A stretch of 6,399 bases of DNA from Phycisphaerae bacterium (GCA_030628445.1 DAOVQV010000096.1:1-6399); one strand, 5' to 3'. Counted from the stretch's first letter, positions 1-6,399 are shown. The notes: generated by a model from the sequence alone, not told the origin. Program-made: numbers and translations.

Positions 1-8
1 CGGAACAT
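1..8 (-). CDS. possible first codons of the next cluster gene
   Basis: On the minus strand an ATG at 8-6 follows the murG stop by 16 nt and would read Met-Phe before the window ends. AAGG (16-13) lies 4 nt upstream, a somewhat short spacing for a ribosome binding site. In many dcw clusters murC follows murG, but nothing in these bases identifies the product. The call rests only on position and the tight packing of the operon. Confidence 0.3.
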
Positions 9-24
9 TAAACCTTAAAGTGCT

Positions 25-1128
25 CTAGCGGCAAAGCCATGCGGCTACTTTCTTAGCCGCGTCGGGTCGGGCCAATCGGCTGGCCGCCTGGGACATCTGC
101 TCAAGCGTCGCCGAATGCTTAAGCAGCGGGAAGATGACATCACCGGCCCTGCGGGCGTTGGACCGCGCGTCGCTGACGTCTTCAACGATGACGGCCGCGC
201 CGGCAGCGGCCAGTTCGGCGGCATTCAGACGCTGGTGGTCATCCCGATGGTGCGGGTATGGCATCAGGACGGCCGGTGTCGCCGTCGCCGAAATCTCAGC
301 CACCGTCACGGCACCGGCCCGACCCAGCACTATGTCGGCCGCCGCGTAGGCCAGATCCATCCGGTCGCAGTATTCTAAGCGGCAAACCTCCATCTTCTGC
401 GGGGTGGTCGCTTCGGTCCGCTCCACCGGGTCAGCTCCGGTGATGTGGATCATCTGCCACCCGGCAGAGACCGAGTCAAGACCGCGCCCCAACTGACCCA
501 CCGTTTCGTTGATTGACTCGGCCCCGGAACTGCCGCCCAGAACCAACAGCGTACTGAGGCCCGCGCGAAGGTGGAAGTATTCGACGGCCTCGGCCCGACT
601 GGCCCCCAGCATAGCGCCGCGAATGGGACAACCAACGCTGCGGACTTTCTCTGCGAAGCGCCGCTTGAAGCGCTGTGACGTTGAGTCGAACTGCGTGAAG
701 ATGGCAAAGGTGTATTTAGCGAGGTACCTGTTGGAAATCCCAGGGACGGAATCGGGATTAAGGATGGCCGTTCGGATCCGATCCCGAGCAGCCCTTCGTA
801 CCGCTGGAACGGCCGCGAAGCCCCCAAGCCCCAGCACAGCAGCGGGTCTCAGGTCGCGAATCAGGTCGCGCACCAGCAAGCTCGAGGCGTGCCAAGAGCC
901 GGTGAACTTACTCCAACCTCGCAGGCTTCGCGGCAGCGGGCGGACCGGCTGAGCAACAACAGCATATTCGGTCAAATCGAGGATGCGCCGATCCAGGACC
1001 CGCCCCGAACAGACGAAGACAACCCGGGCGTCTTCATTCATGCGCGAGACTTGCTCGGCGACGGCCAGGCCCGGGTACAGGTGCCCGCCGGTTCCCCCGC
1101 CGGCAAAGAGGTATATCGGACCGCTCAT
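25..1128 (-). CDS. murG: UDP-GlcNAc:lipid I GlcNAc transferase MurG
   Basis: Membrane-associated GT-B glycosyltransferase (family GT28) that adds GlcNAc from UDP-GlcNAc to lipid I, giving lipid II. The 367-residue length is typical. The N-terminal domain has the glycine loop AGGGTGGHLYPG (9-20) with H16 matching the conserved histidine of E. coli MurG, and the second loop LGLGGFAAVPA (99-109). The C-terminal donor domain has LVLGGSSGAESINE (195-208), LGRAGAVTVAEI (268-279) with E278 expected to contact the donor sugar, and PYPHHRDDHQRLNAAEL (290-306). The usual HEQN motif is replaced by LNPD at 123-126, before SVPGISN. The start at 1128 is well fixed, because an in-frame stop lies 15 nt upstream and the protein begins directly with the first strand of the fold. 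No clear Shine-Dalgarno site is seen. It follows ftsW, the usual order in dcw clusters. Confidence 0.97.
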   Translation of the reverse strand: MSGPIYLFAGGGTGGHLYPGLAVAEQVSRMNEDARVVFVCSGRVLDRRILDLTEYAVVAQPVRPLPRSLRGWSKFTGSWHASSLLVRDLIRDLRPAAVLGLGGFAAVPAVRRAARDRIRTAILNPDSVPGISNRYLAKYTFAIFTQFDSTSQRFKRRFAEKVRSVGCPIRGAMLGASRAEAVEYFHLRAGLSTLLVLGGSSGAESINETVGQLGRGLDSVSAGWQMIHITGADPVERTEATTPQKMEVCRLEYCDRMDLAYAAADIVLGRAGAVTVAEISATATPAVLMPYPHHRDDHQRLNAAELAAAGAAVIVEDVSDARSNARRAGDVIFPLLKHSATLEQMSQAASRLARPDAAKKVAAWLCR

Positions 1129-1208
1129 AGCGTGACCATGTTAACGCCGGACTGCTCCGCCGGCTAGGTGCCAGTTGATTCAAAGCCCCTGACGGAATCC
1201 AGGCCGCC
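1129..1208 (-). other. 80-nt ftsW-murG spacer
   Basis: This is the longest non-coding stretch in the window. On the minus strand it holds a weak inverted repeat, GCCGG (1164-1160) and CCGGC (1150-1146), with a 9-nt loop containing GGAG. There is no T-run, so it is not a convincing terminator. No promoter with acceptable -35/-10 spacing was seen. An in-frame TAA at 1143 fixes the upper limit of the murG frame. A four-codon frame (ATG at 1139, stop TGA at 1125) ends overlapping the murG ATG. Confidence 0.5.
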
Positions 1209-2417
1209 TCAAGTCCTTCTGCGTGCGGTGACGGAGATAATCAGCGCCGCTGCTGCTGCGGAGGTCAAAAGCCCCGTCCCACCGGCCGAGACGAATGGCA
1301 AACCTATCCCCGTCGGCGGCGCCACCACTACATCCACCGCCACATGCAGCAAGACCTGGAAGGCGATCATAAAGCCCAGCGACCCGCACAGCAGCCGCCC
1401 GAGCTGATCCGCAGCCCCCGACGCAGCCTTACGCGCCTGCCAGATCCAGATCAAAACAACCCCCAACAGCAGCATCGCACCGGCCAGGCCGCACTCCTCG
1501 GCGAACGTCGCAAATATGAAATCCGTCGCCCCTTCCGGTAAGAATCCTTGCTTTATCATACCGCTGCCCAACCCCTTACCCAAGTATCCGCCGGTCAGAA
1601 TGGAAAGCAGCGACTGGCGCGGCTGATACGCGCTGGGGTTCGTGGTGGACCACGGATCGAGCAGCGCCATGATCCGCGCCATGCGAAAAGGGCTGAGAAA
1701 AACGAACAGACTTCCTCCGCCCAGACCGGCCGCGCCCAGGGACGCAAGGTAGTACCACCGGACCCCCGCCAACATGAGCACCGCCGCCGCGCTGATGCAG
1801 ATGAGCACGGCGGCGCCGAAATCCTGTGTGACAACCAGCACCGCACAGACGCCAATCAAGGCGACGGCGGGTAAGAATGTCTTGTGGAAGCTTCGCCGAT
1901 CAGTCCCTGGTCGCGACAGCCAGACCGCCAGAAAGATCACCAGCGAAAGCTTGATCAGCTCGGACGGTTGAAACCCGATCGCGTATCTGGCCGGGCCGAG
2001 ACGTATCCAGCGCGCCCTCCCGCCAGCGGCGTACCCAACGCCCGGGACAAAGACCAAGACCCCGCATACCAGCGCCGCGGCCAGTAGACAAGCGGGAATA
2101 ACGGGGAAGCGATCAGGTTCACCCAGTCCGATCCGCCCGAAGCGCCTCTTACCCAATAACCAACGGTAATCGACTACCCACCCGGCGCAAAGAACCAGCG
2201 CGGCGGCCAGTGCGAAGATGGTGTGTCGCACGTCCACCCGAGCGTACCAGTTTCCGTAGCTGACCACCGAGGCCGTGGCGCTGTGGACCATGACCACACC
2301 AAGACCCAGCAGTCCCAAGCTGCCCAACATCAGGGCCTGTCCGGTCGGATTGGCTCCCATCGCCACACGCCCGGTCGATTCACTGCTCCATCCCACGCGA
2401 GATCTCCGCTGCCGCAT
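1209..2417 (-). CDS. ftsW: SEDS-family peptidoglycan glycosyltransferase FtsW
   Basis: Polytopic membrane protein that polymerises lipid II into glycan strands, normally with a class b penicillin-binding protein at the septum. It has 402 residues with about ten hydrophobic segments. Motifs: GRARWIRLGP (133-142), FQPSELIKLS (149-158), TQDFGAAVL (197-205), the large loop with YLGKGLGSGMIKQGFLPEG (278-296), then TDFIFA (298-303), where D299 corresponds to the catalytic aspartate of E. coli FtsW (D297), and EECGLAG (307-313). The end has PTGIGLPFVSAGGTGLL (368-384), where FtsW/RodA proteins usually read SYGGSS. FtsW is preferred over RodA because of its place between mraY and murG. The first 25 residues are a polar, Arg-containing cytoplasmic stretch. 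No clear ribosome binding site precedes the ATG at 2417; a GTG at codon 8 (2396) has GGAGA 6 nt upstream and is a credible alternative start. Confidence 0.93.
   Translation of the reverse strand: MRQRRSRVGWSSESTGRVAMGANPTGQALMLGSLGLLGLGVVMVHSATASVVSYGNWYARVDVRHTIFALAAALVLCAGWVVDYRWLLGKRRFGRIGLGEPDRFPVIPACLLAAALVCGVLVFVPGVGYAAGGRARWIRLGPARYAIGFQPSELIKLSLVIFLAVWLSRPGTDRRSFHKTFLPAVALIGVCAVLVVTQDFGAAVLICISAAAVLMLAGVRWYYLASLGAAGLGGGSLFVFLSPFRMARIMALLDPWSTTNPSAYQPRQSLLSILTGGYLGKGLGSGMIKQGFLPEGATDFIFATFAEECGLAGAMLLLGVVLIWIWQARKAASGAADQLGRLLCGSLGFMIAFQVLLHVAVDVVVAPPTGIGLPFVSAGGTGLLTSAAAAALIISVTARRRT
2403..2407 (-). promoter_or_regulatory. possible Shine-Dalgarno site for an internal GTG start of ftsW
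   Basis: On the minus strand GGAGA lies 6 nt before the in-frame GTG at 2396 (codon 8 of the longest ftsW frame). The ATG at 2417 is preceded by CACTCACAG with no purine-rich match. If the GTG is used, the protein has 395 residues and the gap to mraY becomes 51 nt. Confidence 0.35.
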
Positions 2418-2447
2418 CTGTGAGTGACCGAATAAGGTATGCTTGTC

Positions 2448-3536
2448 TTATCGGAGTTTCAGCGTCGCCAGCGCCAGTGCAGCGAAGATGATTCCCACAA
2501 TCCAAAGCCTCGCGACGACCTTGCTCTCCGATAACCCCCCCAGGTGAAAGTGATGGTGCAGGGGAGCACAGCGAAACAGGCGCCTTCCCCCCATCCCGCC
2601 CGGGCGCTTCGTCAGCTTGAAGTATCCGACCTGCAGGACAACGCTGATTACCTCCAGGACGAAGACGCCGCCGGCGATCAACAGCAGCATCTCCTGGCGG
2701 GTGACGACAGCCACGTACCCCACCAGCCCCCCTAAAGGCAGCGAGCCCGTATCCCCCATGAACACTTGGGCCGGGGGAGAATTAAACCACAGAAAACCCA
2801 AACATGCCCCCATCATCGCCGCACAGAGGATCGTCATCTCCTCCGACCCGGCCACCAGCGGGAGGTGGAATATGCTGGACCACTCCTGGACACCCACGAT
2901 CCAGGAGATCACCACGAAGAACCCGGCGACGATAACCAAACACCCCGCCGCCAGACCGTCCATCCCGTCGGTTATGTTCACGGCGTTGGAGGAGCCCACC
3001 ATCGTCAGGACGGTGATGAAGATATGCGCCAGCAACGGGAGGTAAATCGGATCGGCCTTGAACGGGAGGTAGAAGTGCTGGGAGGGCTTGACATACATAC
3101 TGTAGGATCGCATGAATATGGAGATCAGCACGGCCAGGCCCACTTGAAAGAGGATCTTCTCCCAGCTTTTGAGCCCGTCGCGCGAGCCCGTCCCGGCGGA
3201 ATATCGCAGCTTGATCCAATCGTCAACTGCCCCCAGCCCGCCCAGCCAGAGCAATACCAGCAGGCCCATTCGAATGTAGAAATTCCCGAGGTTCGCAAAG
3301 ACCAGGACGGTAACAAGTATCGCTATGACGATCAGAATCCCGCCCATTGTGGGTGTGCTGGACTTCTGTCGGGTCAGTTCGTTCAGGTCGGCCCGGTCGA
3401 ACTGGGGGCGGTCGCCCAGCTTGCGGCGGATCAGGAAGCGGATCGTTCTGGCCCCCAGAAGCGTGACGATCAGGAAGCTCAGCACGGCCGCCCCGGCCAT
3501 GCGAAGGATCAGGCCTTTGTAGAAAAGATGGATCAA
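2448..3536 (-). CDS. mraY: phospho-MurNAc-pentapeptide transferase MraY
   Basis: Integral membrane enzyme that transfers phospho-MurNAc-pentapeptide from UDP to undecaprenyl phosphate on the cytoplasmic face, making lipid I. The 362-residue length is normal and about ten hydrophobic segments are seen. Hallmarks: STPTMGG (60-66), the aspartate pair in GAVDDWIKLR (102-111; D105, D106), NAVNITDGMDGLA (184-196; D190 and D193), FNSPPAQVFMGDTGSLPLGG (251-270; D262) and the histidine cluster PLHHHF (325-330). Around residues 216-233 there is an extracytoplasmic insertion (QEWSSIFHLPLVAGSEE), which I associate with planctomycete MraY. The start is a TTG whose last two bases are shared with the murF TGA stop. 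The next in-frame ATG is codon 13 and would still keep the first membrane segment, so the exact start is not certain. ftsW follows after 30 nt, where murD is often found. Confidence 0.97.
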   Translation of the reverse strand: MIHLFYKGLILRMAGAAVLSFLIVTLLGARTIRFLIRRKLGDRPQFDRADLNELTRQKSSTPTMGGILIVIAILVTVLVFANLGNFYIRMGLLVLLWLGGLGAVDDWIKLRYSAGTGSRDGLKSWEKILFQVGLAVLISIFMRSYSMYVKPSQHFYLPFKADPIYLPLLAHIFITVLTMVGSSNAVNITDGMDGLAAGCLVIVAGFFVVISWIVGVQEWSSIFHLPLVAGSEEMTILCAAMMGACLGFLWFNSPPAQVFMGDTGSLPLGGLVGYVAVVTRQEMLLLIAGGVFVLEVISVVLQVGYFKLTKRPGGMGGRRLFRCAPLHHHFHLGGLSESKVVARLWIVGIIFAALALATLKLR

Positions 3537-4987
3537 CGCTTCGCCTTCCGCGATGTTTTTCGGCTGCTGGTCGTTTTGCGTCTCTTGGTTGTCCCAGCGG
3601 ACCTGGGTCGCCCTAGCGCCGATCGGACGGGCTCGATCAGTCTTTCCATCTCCATCGCCCGAGAGCCCTTAATCAGGACCGCATCGCCGCGGCGCAGCAG
3701 CTGACCGACCGCATCGGCGGCCTCGGCGACCGAACCGTAGGTGGCGTTGGGGCGGGCTGCCTTGGCGGCGCCGGCGGCAATGTGGCGGCCCAGAGGTCCC
3801 ACCCCCACAACGAGGTCGACGTTTCTGGTGGCGATACCATGGCCGGTCTGGAGGTGCATCTGTTCAGCCTGTTCGCCAAGTTCGAGCATATCGCCGGCGA
3901 TAAAGACGCGTCTGGCGCCCTGGATGTCGGAAAGCACGGCCGCCGCCGCAGCCATGCTGGCGGGGTTGGCGTTATAGGCGTCGTTGATTATCACCCCGCC
4001 GTCTACTTCGATCCGCTCCAGGCGCATCTGCACCCCGTCAAAGTCGCCCAGGGCCTCGGCGGCCTCGGTTGGCGAGAACCCGAACGACTGGGCAACGGCG
4101 ATCGATGCCAAGGCGTTGAGGGCGTTGTGGCGGCCGGGCAGTCGCAACCGAGCGGAAAACCGGCCGTTGAATTCAAACCGCTGGCCCGCATCATCCGGGG
4201 TATAGGCGGTCAGGCGAAACTCAGACGCCGCAGCCGTACCGAAACGGATCACTCTGCACTTATAGGGCCTAACCAGCCTGTCCAGATCCTCCCTGCCGTC
4301 GCAGATCACCGCAAGCCCACTGGCATCGACGCTGCCCAAGAGCGTAGCCTTTTCGAAAGCCACCTTACCCACGTCGCCGAGTTGTCTCAGGTGGGTCGGC
4401 CCGATAGAAGTAATGACGGCGACGTCAGGGGCGACAATCCCGCCCAGGTCGGCCACCTCCCCGGGCGCGCTGGACCCGACCTCGCAAATGGCGTAATCGT
4501 CGCCGGGCGAGACGTCCAGAAGCGTCAAGGGCACCCCGACGGCGTTGTTGTAGCTCTTGGGGCTGCACGTACCCTTAAGCCTGCGCGACAGTATGTGATG
4601 AATCATCCGCTTGACCGTGGTCTTCCCGTTCGAGCCCGTCACCCCCACCGCCGAAACCGAGCTGGTGACCTGGCGGTAGTAACCAGCGACCCTTCCCAGC
4701 GCCTGGGTCGTCTCTGCGACGCCGATGATTCCCCCGGTGAACAGGCCTGCCACGTGCGGGGGAGGTTCGGAGTCAGTTCGGACCATCGCCGCCACTGCCC
4801 CCGCCTTGGCAGCCTCCGCGAGGAAATCATGTCCGTCGAACCTTTCGCCCCGAAGGGCTACGAACAGCGCCACCGGTCCGACCGTTCTGCTGTCGGTGGT
4901 GATCCCGTCAACGGACACGACATGCCCCCGCCCCAGCCAGCGGCCACGGACTGCGCGACGAACCTCCTCCAGGCTCATCGTCCTCAT
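3533..4987 (-). CDS. murF: UDP-MurNAc-tripeptide:D-Ala-D-Ala ligase MurF
   Basis: Cytoplasmic ATP-dependent ligase that joins D-alanyl-D-alanine to the UDP-MurNAc-tripeptide, giving the pentapeptide used by MraY. At 484 residues it is slightly longer than the usual 450-460. The N-terminal substrate domain has ITTDSR (29-34) and ALFVALRGERFDGHDF (40-55). The central ATPase domain has the P-loop GVTGSNGKTT (115-124), SPKSYNNAVGVPLTLL (142-157), EVGSSAPGEVADL (169-181) and IGPTHLRQLG (195-204) followed by EK (212-213). The C-terminal domain has NDAYNANPASM (335-345), GDMLELGEQ (365-373) and KGSRAMEMERL (440-450), which separate MurF from MurE and MurD. Residues 459-484 form a Lys/Arg/Ser/Thr-rich tail beyond the normal end of the family. 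The start overlaps the murE stop (ATGA) and has a strong Shine-Dalgarno site; the stop overlaps the mraY start (TTGA). Both overlaps suggest translational coupling. Confidence 0.97.
   Translation of the reverse strand: MRTMSLEEVRRAVRGRWLGRGHVVSVDGITTDSRTVGPVALFVALRGERFDGHDFLAEAAKAGAVAAMVRTDSEPPPHVAGLFTGGIIGVAETTQALGRVAGYYRQVTSSVSAVGVTGSNGKTTVKRMIHHILSRRLKGTCSPKSYNNAVGVPLTLLDVSPGDDYAICEVGSSAPGEVADLGGIVAPDVAVITSIGPTHLRQLGDVGKVAFEKATLLGSVDASGLAVICDGREDLDRLVRPYKCRVIRFGTAAASEFRLTAYTPDDAGQRFEFNGRFSARLRLPGRHNALNALASIAVAQSFGFSPTEAAEALGDFDGVQMRLERIEVDGGVIINDAYNANPASMAAAAAVLSDIQGARRVFIAGDMLELGEQAEQMHLQTGHGIATRNVDLVVGVGPLGRHIAAGAAKAARPNATYGSVAEAADAVGQLLRRGDAVLIKGSRAMEMERLIEPVRSALGRPRSAGTTKRRKTTSSRKTSRKAKR
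3544..3549 (-). promoter_or_regulatory. probable Shine-Dalgarno site of mraY
   Basis: On the minus strand GGAAGG lies 7 nt before the TTG at 3536, inside the basic tail codons of murF. It is purine-rich and well spaced but not a perfect match. It is the main support, together with the TTGA overlap, for a TTG start of mraY. Confidence 0.5.
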
Positions 4988-6399
4988 GATCGGGCCCTCC
5001 TGACCCCGATCAACTCCGCAGCGACCTTAACATCGTCGAAGGGAAGACGCTGAGAACCTATGATCTGATAGTTTTCATGGCCCTTCCCCGCAACCAAGAC
5101 CACGTCGGCCTCTTGGGCCATGTCGATAGCAAGGGCGATGGCAGCGCGACGGTCAGGCTCGATCTCGGCGCGCCGGCGCCCGCCGTCGCTCAGGCCCGCC
5201 ACGATCTGGTCGACAATCGCCTGCGGGTCTTCCGATCGCGGATTGTCCGATGTAATCACAAGCCGGTCGGCCAAGTCCTGGCCCACCTTCGCCATCCGCT
5301 GACGTTTGCTCCGGTCGCGGTCGCCACCACACCCAAAAACCAAAATGATCCGCCCGCCGGTCAACGGGCGAAGCGAGCTAAGAACGTTCGCCAGGGCGTC
5401 GTCGGTATGGGCGTAATCGACGAACACCTTGTATGGGACCTCCCCATCGACTCGCTGAAGCCTCCCCGGAACGTAATCCATCGACGTCATAGCCGCAGCG
5501 ACGGTCTCCAAGTTAACCCCGAGTTCCATCGCCGCAGCGGCCGCACCCAGACAGTTGTACACATTGTGCCGCCCGATCAGACCACTGGCCACGGACACTC
5601 GCTCATCGCCGGCAGTGAGGGCGAATCTGGTCCCGGCTGCGTCGATATTCTCGATCTTGGCCCAGACATCGGCGGCCGGGCTAAGCCCGTACCACAAGAC
5701 CCTACCCGGCGCGGCCTGGGCGACCAGCTCTCCGGCCGGATCGTCCCGGTTGACCACGGCCGTAGCTTCGGGCGCCAACTGCTCAAACATCCGCAGCTTG
5801 GCCGCTCGGTATTGGTCCATGGTCTTGTGATAATCCAGATGATCGCCCGTCAGATTCGTAAAGACCGCAACGCGGAAATCCACCCCCGCCGTGCGGCGCT
5901 GGTCCAAGGCGTGAGAGGAGACCTCCATAACCAGATGCGTCCGGCCGGACGCGACCATCTCCCCCGTCATCCGGGCCAGTTCGATCGGCCCCGGCGTTGT
6001 GGTCCTTCCCGGTTCACTGCGTAGACCCGTCTGGTAACAGATCGTTCCCAACAGCGCCGGCGAAAGACCCCCCGCCGCCAGTACCGCGCTAAGCAGATGG
6101 GTTACGGTGCTCTTACCGTTGGTTCCGGTGACGCCAACACAGGTAAGCTTCCGGGAGGGCCACCCATGCATCGCTTGAGCCAACAGTGCGGCGGCGGCCC
6201 TGGTGTCTCTTGCCTGGGCGCAGGCGACATCGTTCGGGACTAGTTGGGGGTTGCGGCAGACCACGGCCCCACAGCCGGCCCGGACGGCGGCCGGGATGTA
6301 CTTGTGCCCGTCGTCGCAGGTACCATCGATGGCGACGAAGCAATAACCCTCCCCACAGCAGCGGGAATCGGTCGCCACACCGGACACATCGGGATCGCC
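4984..6399 (-). CDS. murE: UDP-MurNAc-tripeptide ligase MurE (meso-DAP type), 5' end missing
   Basis: Cytoplasmic Mur ligase that uses ATP to add the third stem amino acid to UDP-MurNAc-L-Ala-D-Glu. The frame is open to the right edge of the window, where it reads GDPDVSGVATDSR, so the true start lies outside; a GTG at 6387 falls inside the N-terminal UDP-binding domain and is unlikely to be the start. About 471 residues are visible and perhaps 20-30 are missing. Numbering from that GTG, one sees the TDSR motif (6-9), the ATP P-loop GVTGTNGKST (85-94), TTTPGPIEL (129-137), MEVSSHALDQRR (154-165), NLTGDHLDYH (178-187), the lysine expected to be carbamylated in YRAAKLRMF (K197), DYAHTDDAL (324-332), and GKGHENYQ (434-441). 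DNPRSE at 381-386 is the motif that in known MurE enzymes selects meso-diaminopimelate; lysine-adding enzymes lack this arginine. The N-terminal part is unusually rich in cysteine. The stop codon overlaps the murF start by 4 nt (ATGA). Identification is very secure; the substrate is inferred from the motif. Confidence 0.97.
   Translation of the reverse strand, partial: GDPDVSGVATDSRCCGEGYCFVAIDGTCDDGHKYIPAAVRAGCGAVVCRNPQLVPNDVACAQARDTRAAAALLAQAMHGWPSRKLTCVGVTGTNGKSTVTHLLSAVLAAGGLSPALLGTICYQTGLRSEPGRTTTPGPIELARMTGEMVASGRTHLVMEVSSHALDQRRTAGVDFRVAVFTNLTGDHLDYHKTMDQYRAAKLRMFEQLAPEATAVVNRDDPAGELVAQAAPGRVLWYGLSPAADVWAKIENIDAAGTRFALTAGDERVSVASGLIGRHNVYNCLGAAAAAMELGVNLETVAAAMTSMDYVPGRLQRVDGEVPYKVFVDYAHTDDALANVLSSLRPLTGGRIILVFGCGGDRDRSKRQRMAKVGQDLADRLVITSDNPRSEDPQAIVDQIVAGLSDGGRRRAEIEPDRRAAIALAIDMAQEADVVLVAGKGHENYQIIGSQRLPFDDVKVAAELIGVRRARS
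4996..5001 (-). promoter_or_regulatory. Shine-Dalgarno site of murF
   Basis: On the minus strand AGGAGG lies 8 nt before the ATG at 4987, inside the last codons of murE. It is the strongest ribosome binding site in the window. It supports the ATG at 4987 over a second in-frame ATG three codons later. Confidence 0.8.

Noticed and set aside
450..827. Minus-strand 125-codon frame inside murG
   Set aside because: It is an out-of-frame reading within murG, whose own frame carries all family motifs continuously, so it is neither a frameshifted piece nor a nested gene.
1146..1164. Inverted repeat in the ftsW-murG spacer as a transcription terminator
   Set aside because: The stem is only 5 bp and no T-run follows on the minus strand. 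A terminator here would also split an otherwise continuous operon.
2766..3704. Plus-strand open frame of 312 codons across mraY and the end of murF
   Set aside because: It is antisense to clearly conserved genes, rich in His, Arg, Pro and Gln as expected of a shadow frame in high-GC DNA, shows no recognisable domain, and spans a gene boundary.
3782..5053. Plus-strand open frame of 423 codons opposite murF
   Set aside because: It is the longest antisense frame but lies fully opposite conserved murF and murE codons. Its translation shows no family motif or plausible hydrophobic core. High GC content makes such frames common.
5077..6024. Plus-strand open frame of 315 codons opposite murE
   Set aside because: It is a shadow of the murE frame with biased composition and no recognisable motif.
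6387..6389. GTG at 6387 or ATG at 6389 as the true start of murE
   Set aside because: The ATG at 6389 is out of frame, and the GTG falls within the N-terminal domain just before the conserved TDSR motif. The frame stays open to the edge, so the gene is better described as truncated by the window.

Overview
The window is a contiguous piece of a division and cell wall (dcw) cluster. All genes lie on the minus strand, so transcription runs from position 6399 down to 1. In transcription order the genes are murE (5' end outside the window), murF, mraY, ftsW, murG, and possibly the first codons of another gene at the left edge. Coding density is very high. The only gaps between genes are 30 nt (mraY to ftsW), 80 nt (ftsW to murG) and about 16 nt (murG to the possible next gene). 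There is no stretch over 300 bases without a gene. I saw no tRNA, rRNA, CRISPR array, insertion sequence, convincing promoter or terminator, or sign of recent transfer.

The genes cover consecutive steps of peptidoglycan precursor synthesis. MurE adds the third stem amino acid, and its DNPR motif predicts meso-diaminopimelate. MurF adds D-Ala-D-Ala. MraY moves the phospho-MurNAc-pentapeptide onto undecaprenyl phosphate to make lipid I. MurG adds GlcNAc to make lipid II. FtsW is the SEDS glycosyltransferase that polymerises lipid II at the septum. The murE/murF and murF/mraY junctions overlap by 4 nt (ATGA and TTGA), which suggests translational coupling. murD, which commonly sits between mraY and ftsW, is missing from that place.

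The organism is a bacterium with high-GC DNA. By recollection of family features, not by any search, the proteins look planctomycete-like, perhaps Phycisphaerae. The supporting features are the extracytoplasmic insertion in MraY around residues 216-233, the SPKSYNN motif in MurF, the SAGGTG ending of FtsW and the divergent acceptor loop of MurG. This assignment is an inference of moderate confidence. Family hallmark residues are present in all five enzymes and no frameshift is visible, so the locus looks functional.

I found no convincing previously undescribed system. The points worth a second look are modest: the missing murD, the altered MurG motif, the basic tail on MurF, uncertain or unusual starts (mraY, ftsW, murG), and the SAGGTG variant in FtsW.
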